Assembly (NCBI GenBank): GCA_033239005.1
Contig: BSQZ01000006.1
Span: forward strand, 12,575,662-12,639,661
From: Lamellibrachia satsuma
Lineage: Eukaryota > Annelida > Polychaeta > Sabellida > Siboglinidae
Length of the DNA: 64,000 bases
Direction: 5' to 3'
Below the pieces are notes generated by a model. That model did not search any database and was not told the origin of the DNA. It saw nothing but the letters and a program-made list of their open reading frames with translations. Position numbers and translations under genes: made by a program. Positions 37,201 to 48,764 of this stretch are shown here, one piece after another (within the stretch, counting starts at the first letter, position 1; each line of letters starts with the position of its first letter).

Positions 37201-40200
37201 CTTGTGTCATTGTAATAATAGAAATAAACATGAAATCCCATCACTGTCTCTTGTCATTCATACAGCTGAGTGAACTGATGTGTGTTGAACAAAACTGCCC
37301 AAGTTTAGAAACGGCAGCAGGTGGATTCAACCCCTGGTTCTCTTGATAGGCAGTCTGGTGTTAAACCCTTTGATCAGTCCTATGGACTGAATACCAAACT
37401 AATAAATACCTTAATACCTTTAATAAAATTTACAAAGTGTAATAGCATATGAGAGTAGTGATGTCACTAAGCCATTAAAAAATAAAATTACCAAGTCAGT
37501 AGTTGACATTGCTATCACAAACCGGTATTCATTTTACAGGGGAACAAGAATTGAGATCATTGTGAAAGGCTGATGCCGACGTACCTGTTACCGACCCATT
37601 CTATAAGAGGATCCCACTCTTGTTTTTGAAGTTCAGCTAACTCAGTGGGAACATCTGAGTGATAACTACAACACAATCATTACATCTAGTGTTCAGATAA
37701 GATAAAGAAAACAGGTAAATTTACTTTTATCTATTTGAATGTTTCGAGGCAACTATCATGTTCACAGTGCTTGTGGAGGGGAACATAATTGTCTCTGTGT
37801 TAATGCTACGTCCATCATGTCGTCCCATGAACTCTAGTTCTAGTTCTAGTTGTTTCCAGCACTCGGTAATGTTCTATTAACTGACTAGTCTGTATGTTGT
37901 AGTTACTATAACTGTATGGTGTTTCGAGGTCTCAATCAACAACCTTTTACAGAACATTATTGCCAAACAGACCTTTATATGCTGGCATTGAGGGTGGTCA
38001 CAGCCAGGGTGCATGTCATTGAGGGTGGTCACAGCCAGGGTGCATGTCATTGAGGGTGGTCACAGCCAGGGTGCATGTCGTCCTCAATGGTTCTTTTATG
38101 TCCCCAATTAAATGAGACAGGACCGACATTAACATGATCACCCGAGTCATGATACACAGCCTCCAGCGCTGAGAGCCAGGTTTTTACACCAGACATACCC
38201 ATGCTCAGTGCAGGTCTTGAACTCAGAACTCTGTCACATAAAGTGGATGTGCTAACCACTACACTATTGCGCTTCTCTTGAACCCAGTAAATTTTTTCTA
38301 CAGGTATTGGACATTGTTGACAGTTGTTCCTGAATGTACGGAACAACAAGGTTGATATTTCCTGAATGTATTTAACAGCAATGTAGATATTTATAAACAG
38401 ATAATGGTCAAATTATAAAAAAGTAGTGTTTCAGTAAAACACATTTGGCCGGTCAGTATGTTCAAACAGTTTATACTATATAACATGGTGCTATGAAAAA
38501 AGATCAGATTTTTTACCTTAAAAAAAACGTTTCAGGGAAATGTCCACTAAAGATATATTTTAACGATATTGCAGCAGTATTTTATTACTCTGATGCAACG
38601 ATGTCTCTTGCATTATGAAGTAATTGCTAGTTCTATGTTACCTTACTTATATAGTCGTACAAGATGCTATGCTTTCCCACATTCTGGTAGTAGATGAAGC
38701 CATGTTTTTTTGCAGATTTGTCAAGAAGAATTAGATTCCCTTTGAAGAAAACCCCCAATATGGAATCATCCACTAGTTTTTCATCAAGATTCAAACGAAA
38801 TACATTTATCAAAACATCAAACGTATTTGACAACATTTGTGAAAATGCAGAAACATAAAACAAGCGGAACAGTGGGAATGCATATATTTCCAGTATCAGC
38901 ATCAAGAAACACCAGATGGTATGGCTGCACGTGGCTATTTTTATAATACACCTCCATCCACCATGGTTCAATCATGTTACACACAGAAATTTGTCTTAAA
39001 AAGCATGCAGGTAATACCACTGCATTTCAGCGTGTAATCACATAAAACTGTATTTACCATTTAATATGTGTAAAGAAACAGGTAATCATCAAACAGTAAA
39101 GAAACTCTAGCATTTGCCAGATACCATACAGTGTGGATAAGAAACTCTGTTATTCATAAACTGGCATAGGCAAAGATGTTTCTATTTACCCGACTGTATC
39201 TTCTAAGAAACTCAAATATTTACCAGATAGTATCTGTGTCTAGAAATTCCAGTATTCCGTTGATGACAGTGTCGTCACTTCGATGTGTTGGGTTATCAAT
39301 GACCGTGTTGCACAGGGATGTCTGAAGAGTACAACCAATCGCAATGTCAGGATATCACATCTAAAATGTCACAGTAAAACCATCCATAAACTCTGGATAC
39401 GGCAAGTAGGTTCAGGAATATCTGTACCTGAAACATGACTAGCAGCAGGGTTGGAACCAGTTTTAATTCTAAGGAATTATGTTGTTGCTTTTGATGCAAG
39501 AACTGGCGTTGATTCAAACCGAACAGTAATTGTTTTCAATGAAATTAACTCTTTTCTAGTCACTTGTTGATTTGACACAATCCAATATATAGGTGTTACT
39601 ATTCATAATGTTAAATTTAATTAGATGGGCTCATATAGTGGTATGTTTACCGTTTCAGGGCTACAGACGATAAAAACAATGTGAGCAACATCTTGTGCTG
39701 AAACAAAAATAACTGATATTCAGCTAAAGACAATGTGGAATGCAAAATCTGTCTCATTAAAAAAGCTCTTCAACAATAAGAAGAAATGTGCTGCTTTATA
39801 GCTTTGAAACATCGAGAGTAATCAAGACAACTACCAAATATTCCTAAACAAACGCATCAGATATATAAAAAGGGCAATGCAAGTTCACAGATGTGGAGGT
39901 AAGTGAATAGACAAAAAAGAAATTCTGGAACCACCTGGAAAGAATTCAGCCCAAACCAGAATTTTGTGGACAAGTTTCGTTTTGGTCGCATACTCCAGTC
40001 GGAGTTAAGGGGAATAATTTGGTATAATATTATTCCAGATTCATGTTCAACCTTACCAGGTGCATGCTGTGTCTATTGATCGTTTCATGCTGGGCGTCCC
40101 ATTCTGTAGCAACCATCAGAGCGAGTGGTTCCGAAGGTACTCGGAACACAACTCCTGTTGGCGTCTTGAGTTTTCTCTGGTCCAAGTTCACCTCAAAGCC

Positions 40201-42532
40201 ATCTACAACCAAATGACGTCTCTAGATACACACACGCAAATCATAAATCAGTACATTCCAGTATTCTGTGGATGATATGATGTAATTCATTTTATAAAAT
40301 GTAATTAATTATATAACATATTCAATATCCCATTTCAATAAGAAATTAAACTGTCTGATTTAAATTCAACAAACCTCTTTTTAAATGTATATTTTACAGA
40401 CATAAACACTCCGATTTTGTTTTTAAATGTTTTGTAAAAACTAACTAAATTAACTAACCTTGTGTTTGTGATATTGATACGTTTTTGTAAAATCTCTTCA
40501 AATCTGGAAAAGAAGAAACATTTAGTTGTCACAAGGTCATTTTTATGACAATTCTGGGATTACCAACAGACAACAGGCAGGTTTGTTTTCCACCTTGAAA
40601 CAAGCACTTGGGATGTTGGTTTCCAGGGTACAGTGTACCAAGTTAGCGTACGCAGTGAAACATTACAAAGCAGTGAGAAGGAAACAATTTTGATACATGT
40701 ACGCATAATAGTGATTCTTTGAGACACATTTACATATTAAGTTCTTTAGCAGATCTTTGGTTCAGTAACATAGCTAGAATTATTTTTTTCTGTGTGCTGA
40801 AATTCACATTACACAACTGGAAAGTTGAAATCGATGTCCATGCATCCTGTACCGAAACACAAACAAAGCATGATTTGTAAGCCTGAGAGGTGAGAGCATG
40901 TCAACTTGCAAACATTTAAATAAATCAGAAAGCCTGCTACTACATAATACCACTATTTTCATAATACTAGTTAATACCCTGGGTATTTGTATATTAAATC
41001 ACTAGCTAGCATTGCTACTACTGCTGTCACACGTCTGTTTGCTTGTTGGTTCTCGGTGACCATTTATTAATATTCACGGTACGGGTCTGCCAAGGTTCCA
41101 GTCTGGGAGCAGAGGAAAACTCCTAAAACTGGTAAATGCACCAACAAAGAGCTAACATAGGTCAAACACAAGCAACCACATAAGTTTTATTTTAAGAAAA
41201 GAAACTAAAAAATTTTAGTAGGCCTCATTGCTTAATAGTGGAGAACATTAAATACAATTAAGTTTAGAATACCGAGAATGTGAGTTTATTACTTCACATT
41301 ACAGCTGTAACTAGTGTTGTAGAAGGGGAGTGGAGAATGAGGGTGAAGGATAGAGGGGAGAAGATTGGTGGAAATGGTAGTAAAACGGGACTAGCTATGA
41401 AGGGGAAACAAAAATCAATGACTAATATCGGTGCCAGCCTCACCCCGGACTACAGGGAAAAGGAGGAGAGCAACAAAACTAGTGTTGTGATGGTTCCAGG
41501 TCTGTGAGGGTGTAAACCGGAGACCTGTGGTACCTACTGAGGCCTACCAGGTCTGTGAGGGTGTAGACCTGAAACCTGTGGTACCTACCGAGGCCTACCA
41601 GGTCCGTGATTGTGTAGAACTGAGACCTGCAGTAGCCATTGGGACCTGCCAGATTTGTGAGGGTGTAGAACTCAGACCTGCAGTACCTATTTGGACCTGC
41701 CAGGTCTGTGAGGGTGTAGACCCGAGATCTGTGATACCTACTGGGACCTGCCAGGTCTGTGAAGGTGTAGAACTGAGACATGCGGTACCAATTGGGACCT
41801 GCCAGGTCTGTGAGGGTGTAGAACTGAGACCTGCGGTACCTATTGGGACCTGTGGTTTCAGTTCCAGCCCTGGCACCATGACAGCACTAATTGCTACACA
41901 TCCAACTGTGACACATGTGGATTTTAATTAAAAATGTCATCAATTAAACAACATTTTGCCAATACACACAAGACAGTCTGATATGTACATTGTAAGAAAT
42001 AATGCCACTGATACATGGCATGTCTTCGGCTGTTGCAGACTAATAGTGCCGATTTATAAAAGAAAAAATACTGGCACTTTCACATGAATATTCCTACCAT
42101 AACAATTCACCACTAAAAAGATAATACAGTGTAGTAATAGTTCAGCACTACTAAAACAATATTAGACATTTTACACGTTTGTCTTGTTTTTACTAAATAT
42201 AAAGGGTGAATCATTTATTATTGGTGACATGTGGCAGCTATGACTTATTTCGGTGACTGTTTCCTAAGAATTTATTTATTTGACAGTTGACGAGTTATTT
42301 GTCAGCAGACTCCGTCACTGTAACACCGACATCAGTGAAACCTTCCGTATTATCGCCCAAATCGAGGGTTCATTCGCCGGCTATATTCATAAATATCCGT
42401 ATTAAAGTGTGATCGTGTAATGTTATACTAACTCTTTCCATGAAACCCTCTAACTACAATCCATGACTGGACAATCTTAAATGAAGATTGTGTTGACAGA
42501 GTTTTACACCCCAAACATATTCGTCCCAACAT
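34284..42532 (-). CDS. ATPAF2: ATP synthase F1 complex assembly factor 2 (ATP12)
   Basis: Eight coding exons, highest first: 42433-42532, 40459-40503, 40057-40202, 39224-39321, 37585-37665, 36716-36828, 36000-36115, 34284-34433. Phases agree throughout and give 282 residues (human 289). MLGRICLGCKTLSTQSSF and VRGFHGK look like a mitochondrial presequence: Arg/Lys-rich without acidic residues. The mature protein follows: LKRFYKNVSISQTQ, FEVNLDQRKLKTP, VPSEPLALMVATEWDAQ, SLCNTVIDNP, EFLDTDTICY, LQKQEWDPLIEW, SYNNWALTGY, ALIDRHLTVETAV, QRWGSVEWYHDVD. Known role: matrix chaperone binding the F1 alpha subunit during ATP synthase assembly. Its promoter is shared with GID4 in copy 1 of the duplication. 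The intron before exon 8 is filled by a minisatellite made from the exon 8 acceptor. Confidence 0.96.
34412..35488 (-). repeat. 40/80-bp minisatellite built from the ATPAF2 exon 8 acceptor
   Basis: About 26 units of roughly 40 bp, many organised as 80-bp pairs (one half with ACATAGCATA-like, the other with ACAACACACGC-like spacer). On the minus strand each unit reads TGTTACAG followed by ATGCAGAGATGGGGCAG. This is the acceptor and first bases of ATPAF2 exon 8 (TGTTACAG, then ACGCAGAGATGGGGCAG, codons TQRWGSVE). The array starts inside the exon and runs 1 kb upstream into intron 7. Overlapping 65-codon frames on the minus strand are by-products. Confidence 0.93.
35495..35910. mobile_element. 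CAAGTC-rich dispersed element (copy A)
   Basis: Two zones of CAAGTCAAGTC and CTTGAC-type repeats with AGACTTGCTGACAAGTC and CAGACTTGTTGGCAAGTC flank a unique centre. The centre (GCGGGCAGCATCC and TTAGCCAATCAT on opposite strands) recurs inverted at 46210-46613 and 53475-53882. Probably a non-autonomous DNA transposon in ATPAF2 intron 7. Confidence 0.65.
36190..36605. repeat. ~37-bp minisatellite in ATPAF2 intron 6
   Basis: About eleven imperfect units containing GATACTTTACATTGTAATAG and ACAGGACCTTAAAC. No link to a nearby exon seen. Confidence 0.88.
36885..37128. repeat. ~62-bp minisatellite in ATPAF2 intron 5
   Basis: Four units containing TTTCACCAATACAGGCAGG, TGTGTAACAATACATCGAT and TTCAATTATTACAG. 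It lies just upstream of exon 6 as transcribed. Confidence 0.9.
37315..37400 (-). mobile_element. tRNA-related SINE fragment
   Basis: The minus strand has AACACCAGACTGCC, AGAGAACC and the B-box-like GGTTGAATCC in tRNA-like spacing. The body is not followed far, so it is a partial copy. Confidence 0.45.
37988..38080. repeat. ~31-bp triplicate
   Basis: Three near-identical units with TGAGGGTGGTCACAGCCAGG and GTGCATGTC, at the 3' end of the adjacent minus-strand SINE. They probably arose by duplication of its tail. Confidence 0.9.
38075..38285 (-). mobile_element. tRNA-derived SINE
   Basis: Minus strand: A-box-like TAGTGTAGTGGTTAGCAC, B-box-like GAGTTCAAGACC about 45 nt on, then a body with CTCAGCGCTGGAGGC and GTCGGTCCTGTCTC ending in the 31-bp triplicate. 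It lies in ATPAF2 intron 4. Confidence 0.7.
38350..39223 (-). other. ATPAF2 intron 4, right part
   Basis: The 112-codon minus frame at 38633-38971 has no family resemblance and is taken as chance. Nothing else seen. Confidence 0.4.
39760..40015 (+). mobile_element. Heavily decayed LINE C-terminal fragment
   Basis: Broken plus frames read LNKRIRYIKRAMQVHR, KEILEPP and SSRVIKTTTKY-like strings, resembling the RT C-terminal zone (TFINRCLRAILHIK, NEEIW) of the element at 18446-18724. It lies in ATPAF2 intron 3. Confidence 0.4.
40504..41351 (-). other. ATPAF2 intron 1, unique part
   Basis: No coding or RNA feature. The left breakpoint of the 7.27-kb duplication is at its right end (41352). Confidence 0.5.
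41495..41865. repeat. 51-bp minisatellite, copy 1
   Basis: Seven units with GTCTGTGAGGGTGTAGA and GACCTGC-GTACC. The 51-bp length is a multiple of three, so both strands have long open frames (17-residue repeats such as GTCQVCEGVELR). It lies in ATPAF2 intron 1. I do not regard it as coding. Confidence 0.9.
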
Positions 42533-42775
42533 TTTCACGTGCGCCCTTCGGCATTGGCTAACAAACACTACATGCATACGCGGTTTCTCATTGGCGCTTT
42601 AGGGGACGGAAAATAATCTCGATAGCAAAGCCGCTAAATTTTGACAAATGAAATGACGTGTAACAAAACCTCGAAGATCGTGTGATTTGTGTACCCAGAA
42701 TTGCAGGAATTTCCCTTGGCGTATTTTGGTTCGAGGAAGTTGCGTTTTCTCGACGTAGTTTCGTTATTTCTTCAA
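42533..42775. promoter_or_regulatory. Bidirectional promoter ATPAF2 (-) / GID4 (+), copy 1
   Basis: Only 243 bp separate the ATPAF2 start codon (42532) from the GID4 ATG (42776). Two ATTGG (reverse CCAAT) boxes lie at 42553-42557 and 42590-42594, and the region is less AT-rich with several CG pairs. In this copy only the ATPAF2 side leads to a complete gene. Confidence 0.7.
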
Positions 42776-43150
42776 ATGCCAGTACGACTAGAACTTGATC
42801 CGCCACCTCCGGCAAATTCAGTCCAGGCGGGAGTTGCCACATCTCTGTTATACAGTGGCTCAAAATTTCGAGGCAGTCAAAAGAGTAAAGGAAATTGCTA
42901 CGATGTTGAAGTAATTTTGCAGGTAATGTCTCAACTCAAATGATTCGATCGGAGACGCTAAGCCCAAGGGTTAAGATTGAAGATTAAGCAACGGCGTACG
43001 TCCTAAATTATGACCGACTTGTGTTGAAAATAACACTTTTTATTGCACTACTGTTACCGAGTATCAGTTGTATTGTAACTGTAAACATTTGCATAAAGAA
43101 ATTACGTTCTTCATCTGTTCATCATTTCATTTGATCCGGAATTTATCCAG

Positions 43151-43405
43151 GTGCCGGCTGACGGGGACACTCGTCGGTACCCAACTCGTCCATACGTCAG
43201 TGCGGATGTGAAGCGTCAGTGCATGAACAAATCCCCGTGCTCATGCGTTCATACTCTGAGTTGGTTGTTATTTGCCAACAGGCGATCTTCCAAGCTCTTT
43301 GACTTTGTCTTCAGGCGGAAGAAGGACAGTATATGCAGTCATCTCGGACTCATGCAGTCTCATATTATATACGTCTCCGTTTCAGACATCTGTGAATGTT
43401 TATGA
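43151..43405 (+). other. Unassigned open frame in GID4 intron 1
   Basis: An 84-codon frame starting [16 protein letters not shown], repeated unchanged at 50418-50672 because of the duplication. No family recognised, and not part of the GID4 frame or splice pattern. Probably non-coding. Confidence 0.2.
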
Positions 43406-44518
43406 ATTATGCACATTGGAATCGCATTCAGAATTACAATATTTACAGAATGACATACTTACATAACAGGCTTTCTTTTTTATATTTTCCCCTCTCTCAT
43501 GTAATCCTCCTTAATTAAAATATATACGTGTCAGAGTCTTCAAGTAAGTAATTGTAAGTAAGAAGAACATGTATGCACACATACATAGCAATTTAAAAAT
43601 GATGGGTGAAAGAGCTCTGTCAAAATGTATATTAATCGGTCTGTGAGCAAAATTGCTGGGTCTCTAATTTATCTGATTGTTTGGACACTTGAGAAAGCCA
43701 GATACAAGTGTTAGACTTCTCTAAACGCTGACAGTATGATGATGGTTTCTGCTGCAGCATGTTGACATGAACAATGCCTACTTGTGTGGCTACCTGAAGA
43801 TTGCTGGGCTTACGGAGGAATATCCAACGCTGACTACATTTTTTGATGGGGAAATCATCAGCAAGCAACACCCATTCCTCACACGCAAGTGGGATGCTGA
43901 CGAAGATGTTGATCGAAAGCACTGGGTGAGTTCATGTTGTGTTAATATGCCAGAGCAACCAATACTTACAGTGTTTGACTGTTACTTTCTACCAGACCGC
44001 CTTGACTGGCATGCCAGTTGATTGTCTTGTGTTTCAGAACTGAATGGCTGATTTTCCTGTCATTTTGTGAGACAATGATAGTTGCACGAATGACACTTTT
44101 CAGTGTGTTACTTAGTGAACGTCATTTCAACACAGGCATGTTTGTTTGTGTTGACTACCTTTGAAACATTATCTTTAACTTTGAAAGCATGAGCAGCAGT
44201 CAGCCACAAATAGACAGATTTCTGGATTTGTAGAACTTTTTGTGTAGTCTAGCATGTACAAACAGCGGAGTTCACTGTCTGATTCTACATCTCTTCTGTG
44301 ATGGAAACATGGCAATCAAAGTTTTGATATGTTAGCACTGGATCTTCAATATACTTATTAATACTAGTTGTCCCTGATTAAATTATTCACATTGAAAAGT
44401 ATTACAGTGTATAAAATGCTACTAAAATTGTAAATGCAGTGCAAAAAGTTTTGCCGCAGATATTTGTCTTAGCGGAAGTTTTGATAAAATGCCACTCCCA
44501 GCTCTGAACTGGAACATT

Positions 44519-44520
<2 letters not shown>

Positions 44521-44601
<81 letters not shown>

Positions 44602-44603
44602 TA
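44521..44603. repeat. (TA)n microsatellite, copy 1
   Basis: TA tract in GID4 intron 2 of copy 1. Length differs from copy 2. Confidence 0.95.
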
Positions 44604-45867
44604 ATGCTGTGGATGTATACTTGTATTTGAATCCATATTTTCACCATAAACATGAATTGCTCTGGTTATATCCGTGGTCATTGTAGTCACTTTCAAAATT
44701 TTTTTCTTCCAGGGAAGTTCCTTTCTTTTAATTATCAGTTTGCAAAGCGATTCAACACGGATGATTTCAACTACAGTGACCTCAAAGAGACAGACTTTGT
44801 TTTCATGAGATGGAAGGTTAGTCAATATTTTCATCATCTGTCACAGTTTCACAGGTTTTCACAAGTGTTTTCTGTCATAAAAGTTGTTGTTGCTTTTTGA
44901 TTAGCTATACCTAATAATCTAGTTGTTGCATATTACTGAATTAATAAAATATGAAGAGTAATGTACATATCAACCATTTTCAGGCTGTGCCGTATTATCA
45001 AGTTTTGAAAAATACACACTACATCTTTCATTGGTTTGATAAAAATGCTCAACCTTAGTTTAGTGTTGACCATTTTAATGCCAAAATAAAATTCTTCTAA
45101 GCCACTTACCTGATACTATGTACCAAATTCATTGAATGCAGCTACTGTTGTTCTTAAGATAATATTGTAAACAAACTGACAAGTATTTGCAATACTTATT
45201 CCAGTCTTCGTTGTTATTTAGCATTTCCTAAAATCTGTGTGAAGGTTATTGAAATTAATTTTTTTATATGATGATAATATTTGTTATCAATAAATGGCCT
45301 TGGAACAAGGCATTCTTACCCTATGTTACTTGTAAAAGTTTTTGTCAGCCATAAAATAGGTTGTACACTATATTAATATAATTAATATTAATGTCTTCTC
45401 GTAGCCTATAATAAATATCTTTGTCAAATATAGTTGAAAGTACATTGCTACCATGAACTGGTTATACTTTGCATGACATGTATAGCTACTTGGCTTCGTT
45501 GTTTGATGGCTACGTTTGTCACAGGAGCACTTTCTAGTGCCCGATCACACCATCAAGGATATCAGTGGAGCATCCTTCGCTGGATTCTACTACATCTGCT
45601 TTCAGAAGTCTGCTGCAACTATAGAGGGCTATTACTACCATAGGAGTTCAGAGTGGTAAGCTATCTGATCAAATTAGAGAAGTGCATCTTTTACAAAACT
45701 TTACACTCGTTTTCACCTTGGTGCAATCAGGTGAGAATTTACATTCTACCTGGATATGATGCCGGTGTAACACAGGTTTACTCCACCAGCAAGATCCAGG
45801 TACCTAGGTACTTATTTACATCACTGACTGACCTGAAGCTGTGAAGGCTGAAAGGAGTTGCCAGAAG

Positions 45868-45916
45868 CAAAATGTACTGACTGCCGTTAGCTTCTAACGG
45901 CAGTCAATACATTTTG
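45868..45916. repeat. Near-perfect 23-bp hairpin, copy 1
   Basis: Arms 45868-45890 and 45894-45916 (inner part TGACTGCCGTTAG / CTAACGGCAGTCA) pair over 23 bp with one mismatch around a 3-nt loop. It lies about 210 bp after GID4 exon 4, in intron 4. The same hairpin is at 53141-53189. Confidence 0.85.
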
Positions 45917-46209
45917 AACCCAGCATTTTAAACATGAATATATGATTTCATGTAATTCCATATTTTCTACTAGATAACAGTAGTTATTTGTGACTTTTTA
46001 ATTTATCATTTTAAGTTAATTTCACAAAATTAATGTGTGCTTCAGTGTAAGTGACCAGCTACACTGAATCCAGCAACTATTTCTGTTACTGCGCTCCCAG
46101 TATATGTTGTCCTGATAGACCTGTGAAGTATGAAGAAAACTGCTATATATCATAACGACAACAATTATGATGTGGTTCACACGCGTTTGTTACTGTTCAT
46201 GTCGTTGCA

Positions 46210-46613
46210 CCAGACTTGTTGACTCAAGTCATAGGGGCTTAATCGAGTCACTAATTTTGATGACTTGACATTCAGCAAAAGGACACAAGATTTGACTTGG
46301 AGGTCATTGACTTGACAGTTTGCGACTGGCCAACAAGTGTGGTGGTTTGAACGTGTGCAAAGAAAGACTGTGTTATTGTGATTGGTTGAATCAAATACAA
46401 CAATTATGAAGTACTTATTATGATTGGCTAGTGTTGTGGCGGGCAGCATCCATATAAATTTCCTACTAAAAATTACAGCAAACCACAACAATCATGACTT
46501 TAGATGAATCCTGGTGACTTGACTTGGAATTCAGAGATTACTCAAGATTTGACTTGGAAGAAATTTACTTGAAACTTGTCTTGCTAGTTTGTGACTTGCC
46601 AACAAGTCTGCAT
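46210..46613. mobile_element. CAAGTC-rich dispersed element (copy B)
   Basis: Ends CAGACTTGTTGACTCAAGTC and, read inward from the right, CAGACTTGTTGGCAAGTCAC form imperfect inverted repeats. The inside holds ACTTGACTTGG-type repeats and the central segment shared, inverted, with 35495-35910. No target duplication found. Confidence 0.65.
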
Positions 46614-46765
46614 TATATATGCCAAGTGTTATTTCGTTGTTCCATTCATGATAACAACAGATCATGTCACTTTGTTACTGTTCTTAGTGCATTGTTGTAT
46701 AACATGATATGAAGGAATTGTTAGAAGAATCAGACTTAGTACCATAAACGGCAGTGAAACAATGA

Positions 46766-48612
46766 TTATTAAACAACTCTCTTACCAGCAAGAGGTTGAA
46801 ACAGAGGGAAGGAAACAATGATTCCCAAACAACTCTCTTACCAGCAAGAGGTTGAAACAGAGGGAAGGAAACAATGATTCCAAACAACGCTCTTACCAGC
46901 AAGAGGTTGAAACAGAGGGAAGGAAACAATGATTCCCAAACAACTCTATTACCAGCAAGAGGTTGAAACAGAGGGAAGGAAACAATGATTCCCAAACAAC
47001 GCTCTTACCAGCAAGAGGTTGAAACAGAGGGAAGGAAACGACGATTCCCAAACAACTCTCTTACCAGCAAGAGGTTGAAACAGAGGAAGGAAACGACGAT
47101 TCCCAAACAACTCTCTTACCAGCAAGAGGTTGAAACAGAGGGAAGGAAACGACGATTCCCAAACAACTCTCTTACCAGCAAGAGGTTGAAACAGAGGGAA
47201 GGAAACGACGATTCCCAAACAACTCTCTTACCAGCAAGAGGTTGAAACAGAGGGAAGGAACGACGATTCCCAAACAACTCTCTTACCAGCAAGAGGTTGA
47301 AACAGAGGGAAGGAAACGCAGCGATTCCCAAACAACACTCTTACCAGCAAGAGGTTGAAACAGAGGGAAGGAAACGACTATTCCCAAACAACTCTCTTAC
47401 CAGCAAGAGGTTGAAACAGAGGGAAGGAAACGACGATTCCCAAACAACTCTCTTACCAGCAAGAGGTTGAAACAGAGGGAAGGAAGCGACGATTCCCAAA
47501 CAACGCTCTTACCAGCAAGAGGTTGAAACAGAGGGAAGAAACGACGATTCCCAAACAACTCTCTTACCAGCAAGAGGTTGAAACAGAGGGAAGGAAACGA
47601 CGATTCCCAAACAACTCTCTTACCAGCAAGAGGTTGAAACAGAGGGAAGGAAACGATTATTCCCAAACAACGCTCTTACCAGCAAGAGGTTGAAACAGAG
47701 AGAAGGAAACGACTATTCCCAAACAACGCTCTTACCAGCAAGAGGTTGAAACAGAGGAAGGAAACGAAGATTCCCAAACAACGCTCTTACCAGCAAGAGG
47801 TTGAAACAGAGGGAAGGAACGACGATTCCCAAACAACTCTCTTACCAGCAAGAGGTTGAAACAGAGGGAAGGAAACAGACGATTCCCAAACAACTCTCTT
47901 ACCAGCAAGAGGTTGAAACAGAGGGAAGGAAACGACGATTCCCAAACAACTCTCTTACCAGCAAGAGGTTGAAACAGAGGGAAGGAAACGACTATTCCCA
48001 AACAACGCTCTTACCAGCAAGAGGTTGAAACAGAGAGAAGGAAACGACTATTCCCAAACAACGCTCTTACCAGCAAGAGGTTGAAACAGAGGGAAGAAAC
48101 GAAGATTCCCAAACAACGCTCTTACCAGCAAGAGGTTGAAACAGAGGGGGAAGGAAACGACGATTCCCAAACAACTCTCTTACCAGCAAGAGGTTGAAAC
48201 AGAGGGAAGGAACGCGATTCCCAAACAACTCTCTTACCAGCAAGAGGTTGAAACAGAGGGAAGGAAACGACGATTCCCAAACAACTCTCTTACCAGCAAG
48301 AGGTTGAAACAGAGGGAAGGAAACGACGATTCCCAAACAACTCTCTTACCAGCAAGAGGTTGAAACAGAGGAAGGAAACGATTATTCCCAAACAACGCTC
48401 TTACCAGCAAGAGGTTGAAACAGAGAGAAGGAAACGACTATTCCCAAACAACGCTCTTACCAGCAAGAGGTTGAAACAGAGGGAAGGAAACGAAGATTCC
48501 CAAACAACGCTCTTACCAGCAAGAGGTTGAAACAGAGGGAAGGAAACGACGATTCCCAAACAACGCTCTTACCAGCAAGAGGTTGAAACAGAGAAGGAAG
48601 GAATGAAACAGA
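46766..48612. repeat. 56-bp minisatellite in GID4 intron 4, copy 1
   Basis: About 33 units with CTCTTACCAGCAAGAGGTTG, AAACAGAGGGAAGGAAAC and ATTCCCAAACAAC. Each unit has an acceptor-like CTCTCTTACCAG on the plus strand and a donor-like CTGGTAAGAG on the minus strand. The duplication junction is at its right end. Overlapping frames are by-products. Confidence 0.95.
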
Positions 48613-48764
48613 GGGAAGAGAGGGGAGAAGATTGGTGGAAATGGTAGTAAAACGGGACTAGCTATGAAGGGGAAACAAAAATCAATGACTAATATCGGTG
48701 CCAGCCTCACCCCGGACTACAGGGAAAAGGAGGAGAGCAACAAAACTAGTGTTGTGATGGTTCC

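Larger units (their letters stand above)
42776..45655 (+). pseudogene. GID4: GID4, duplicated partial copy (exons 1-4, frameshifted)
   Basis: Exons 42776-42922, 43758-43925, 44713-44816 and 45525-45655 match the intact gene at 50043-55333. Exon 3 is 104 nt instead of 105: after the acceptor it reads GGAAGTTCC where the intact copy has GGGAAGTTCC, which shifts the frame after residue 105. Exon 5, with the last residues [11 protein letters not shown]..., is absent before the duplication boundary. A transcript from here could only end properly by splicing into copy 2 or into exon 5 at 55270. The missing G may be a sequencing error. Confidence 0.9.
41352..48618. repeat. Tandem duplication unit, copy 1 (7267 bp)
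   Basis: Sequence from AGAGGGGAGAAGATTGG at 41352 recurs at 48619, an offset of 7267, and stays almost identical for about 5.4 kb. It contains a 51-bp minisatellite, ATPAF2 exon 1, the shared promoter and GID4 exons 1-4, and ends in a 56-bp minisatellite of about 33 units. Many differences from copy 2 are single-base homopolymer length changes, so an assembly artefact is possible. Confidence 0.95.

Noticed and set aside
38633..38971. 112-codon minus-strand frame
   Set aside because: No recognisable domain, AT-rich codon content, and it lies within an ATPAF2 intron. Likely chance.
43151..43405. 84-codon frame [16 protein letters not shown]... in GID4 intron 1 preceded by an acceptor-like CCAG
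   Set aside because: It does not fit GID4 phase or sequence, has no donor, and its identity in both copies only reflects the duplication.
46766..48612. CRISPR-like regular repeats
   Set aside because: Units are contiguous with no unique spacers and the genome is eukaryotic. It is a minisatellite.
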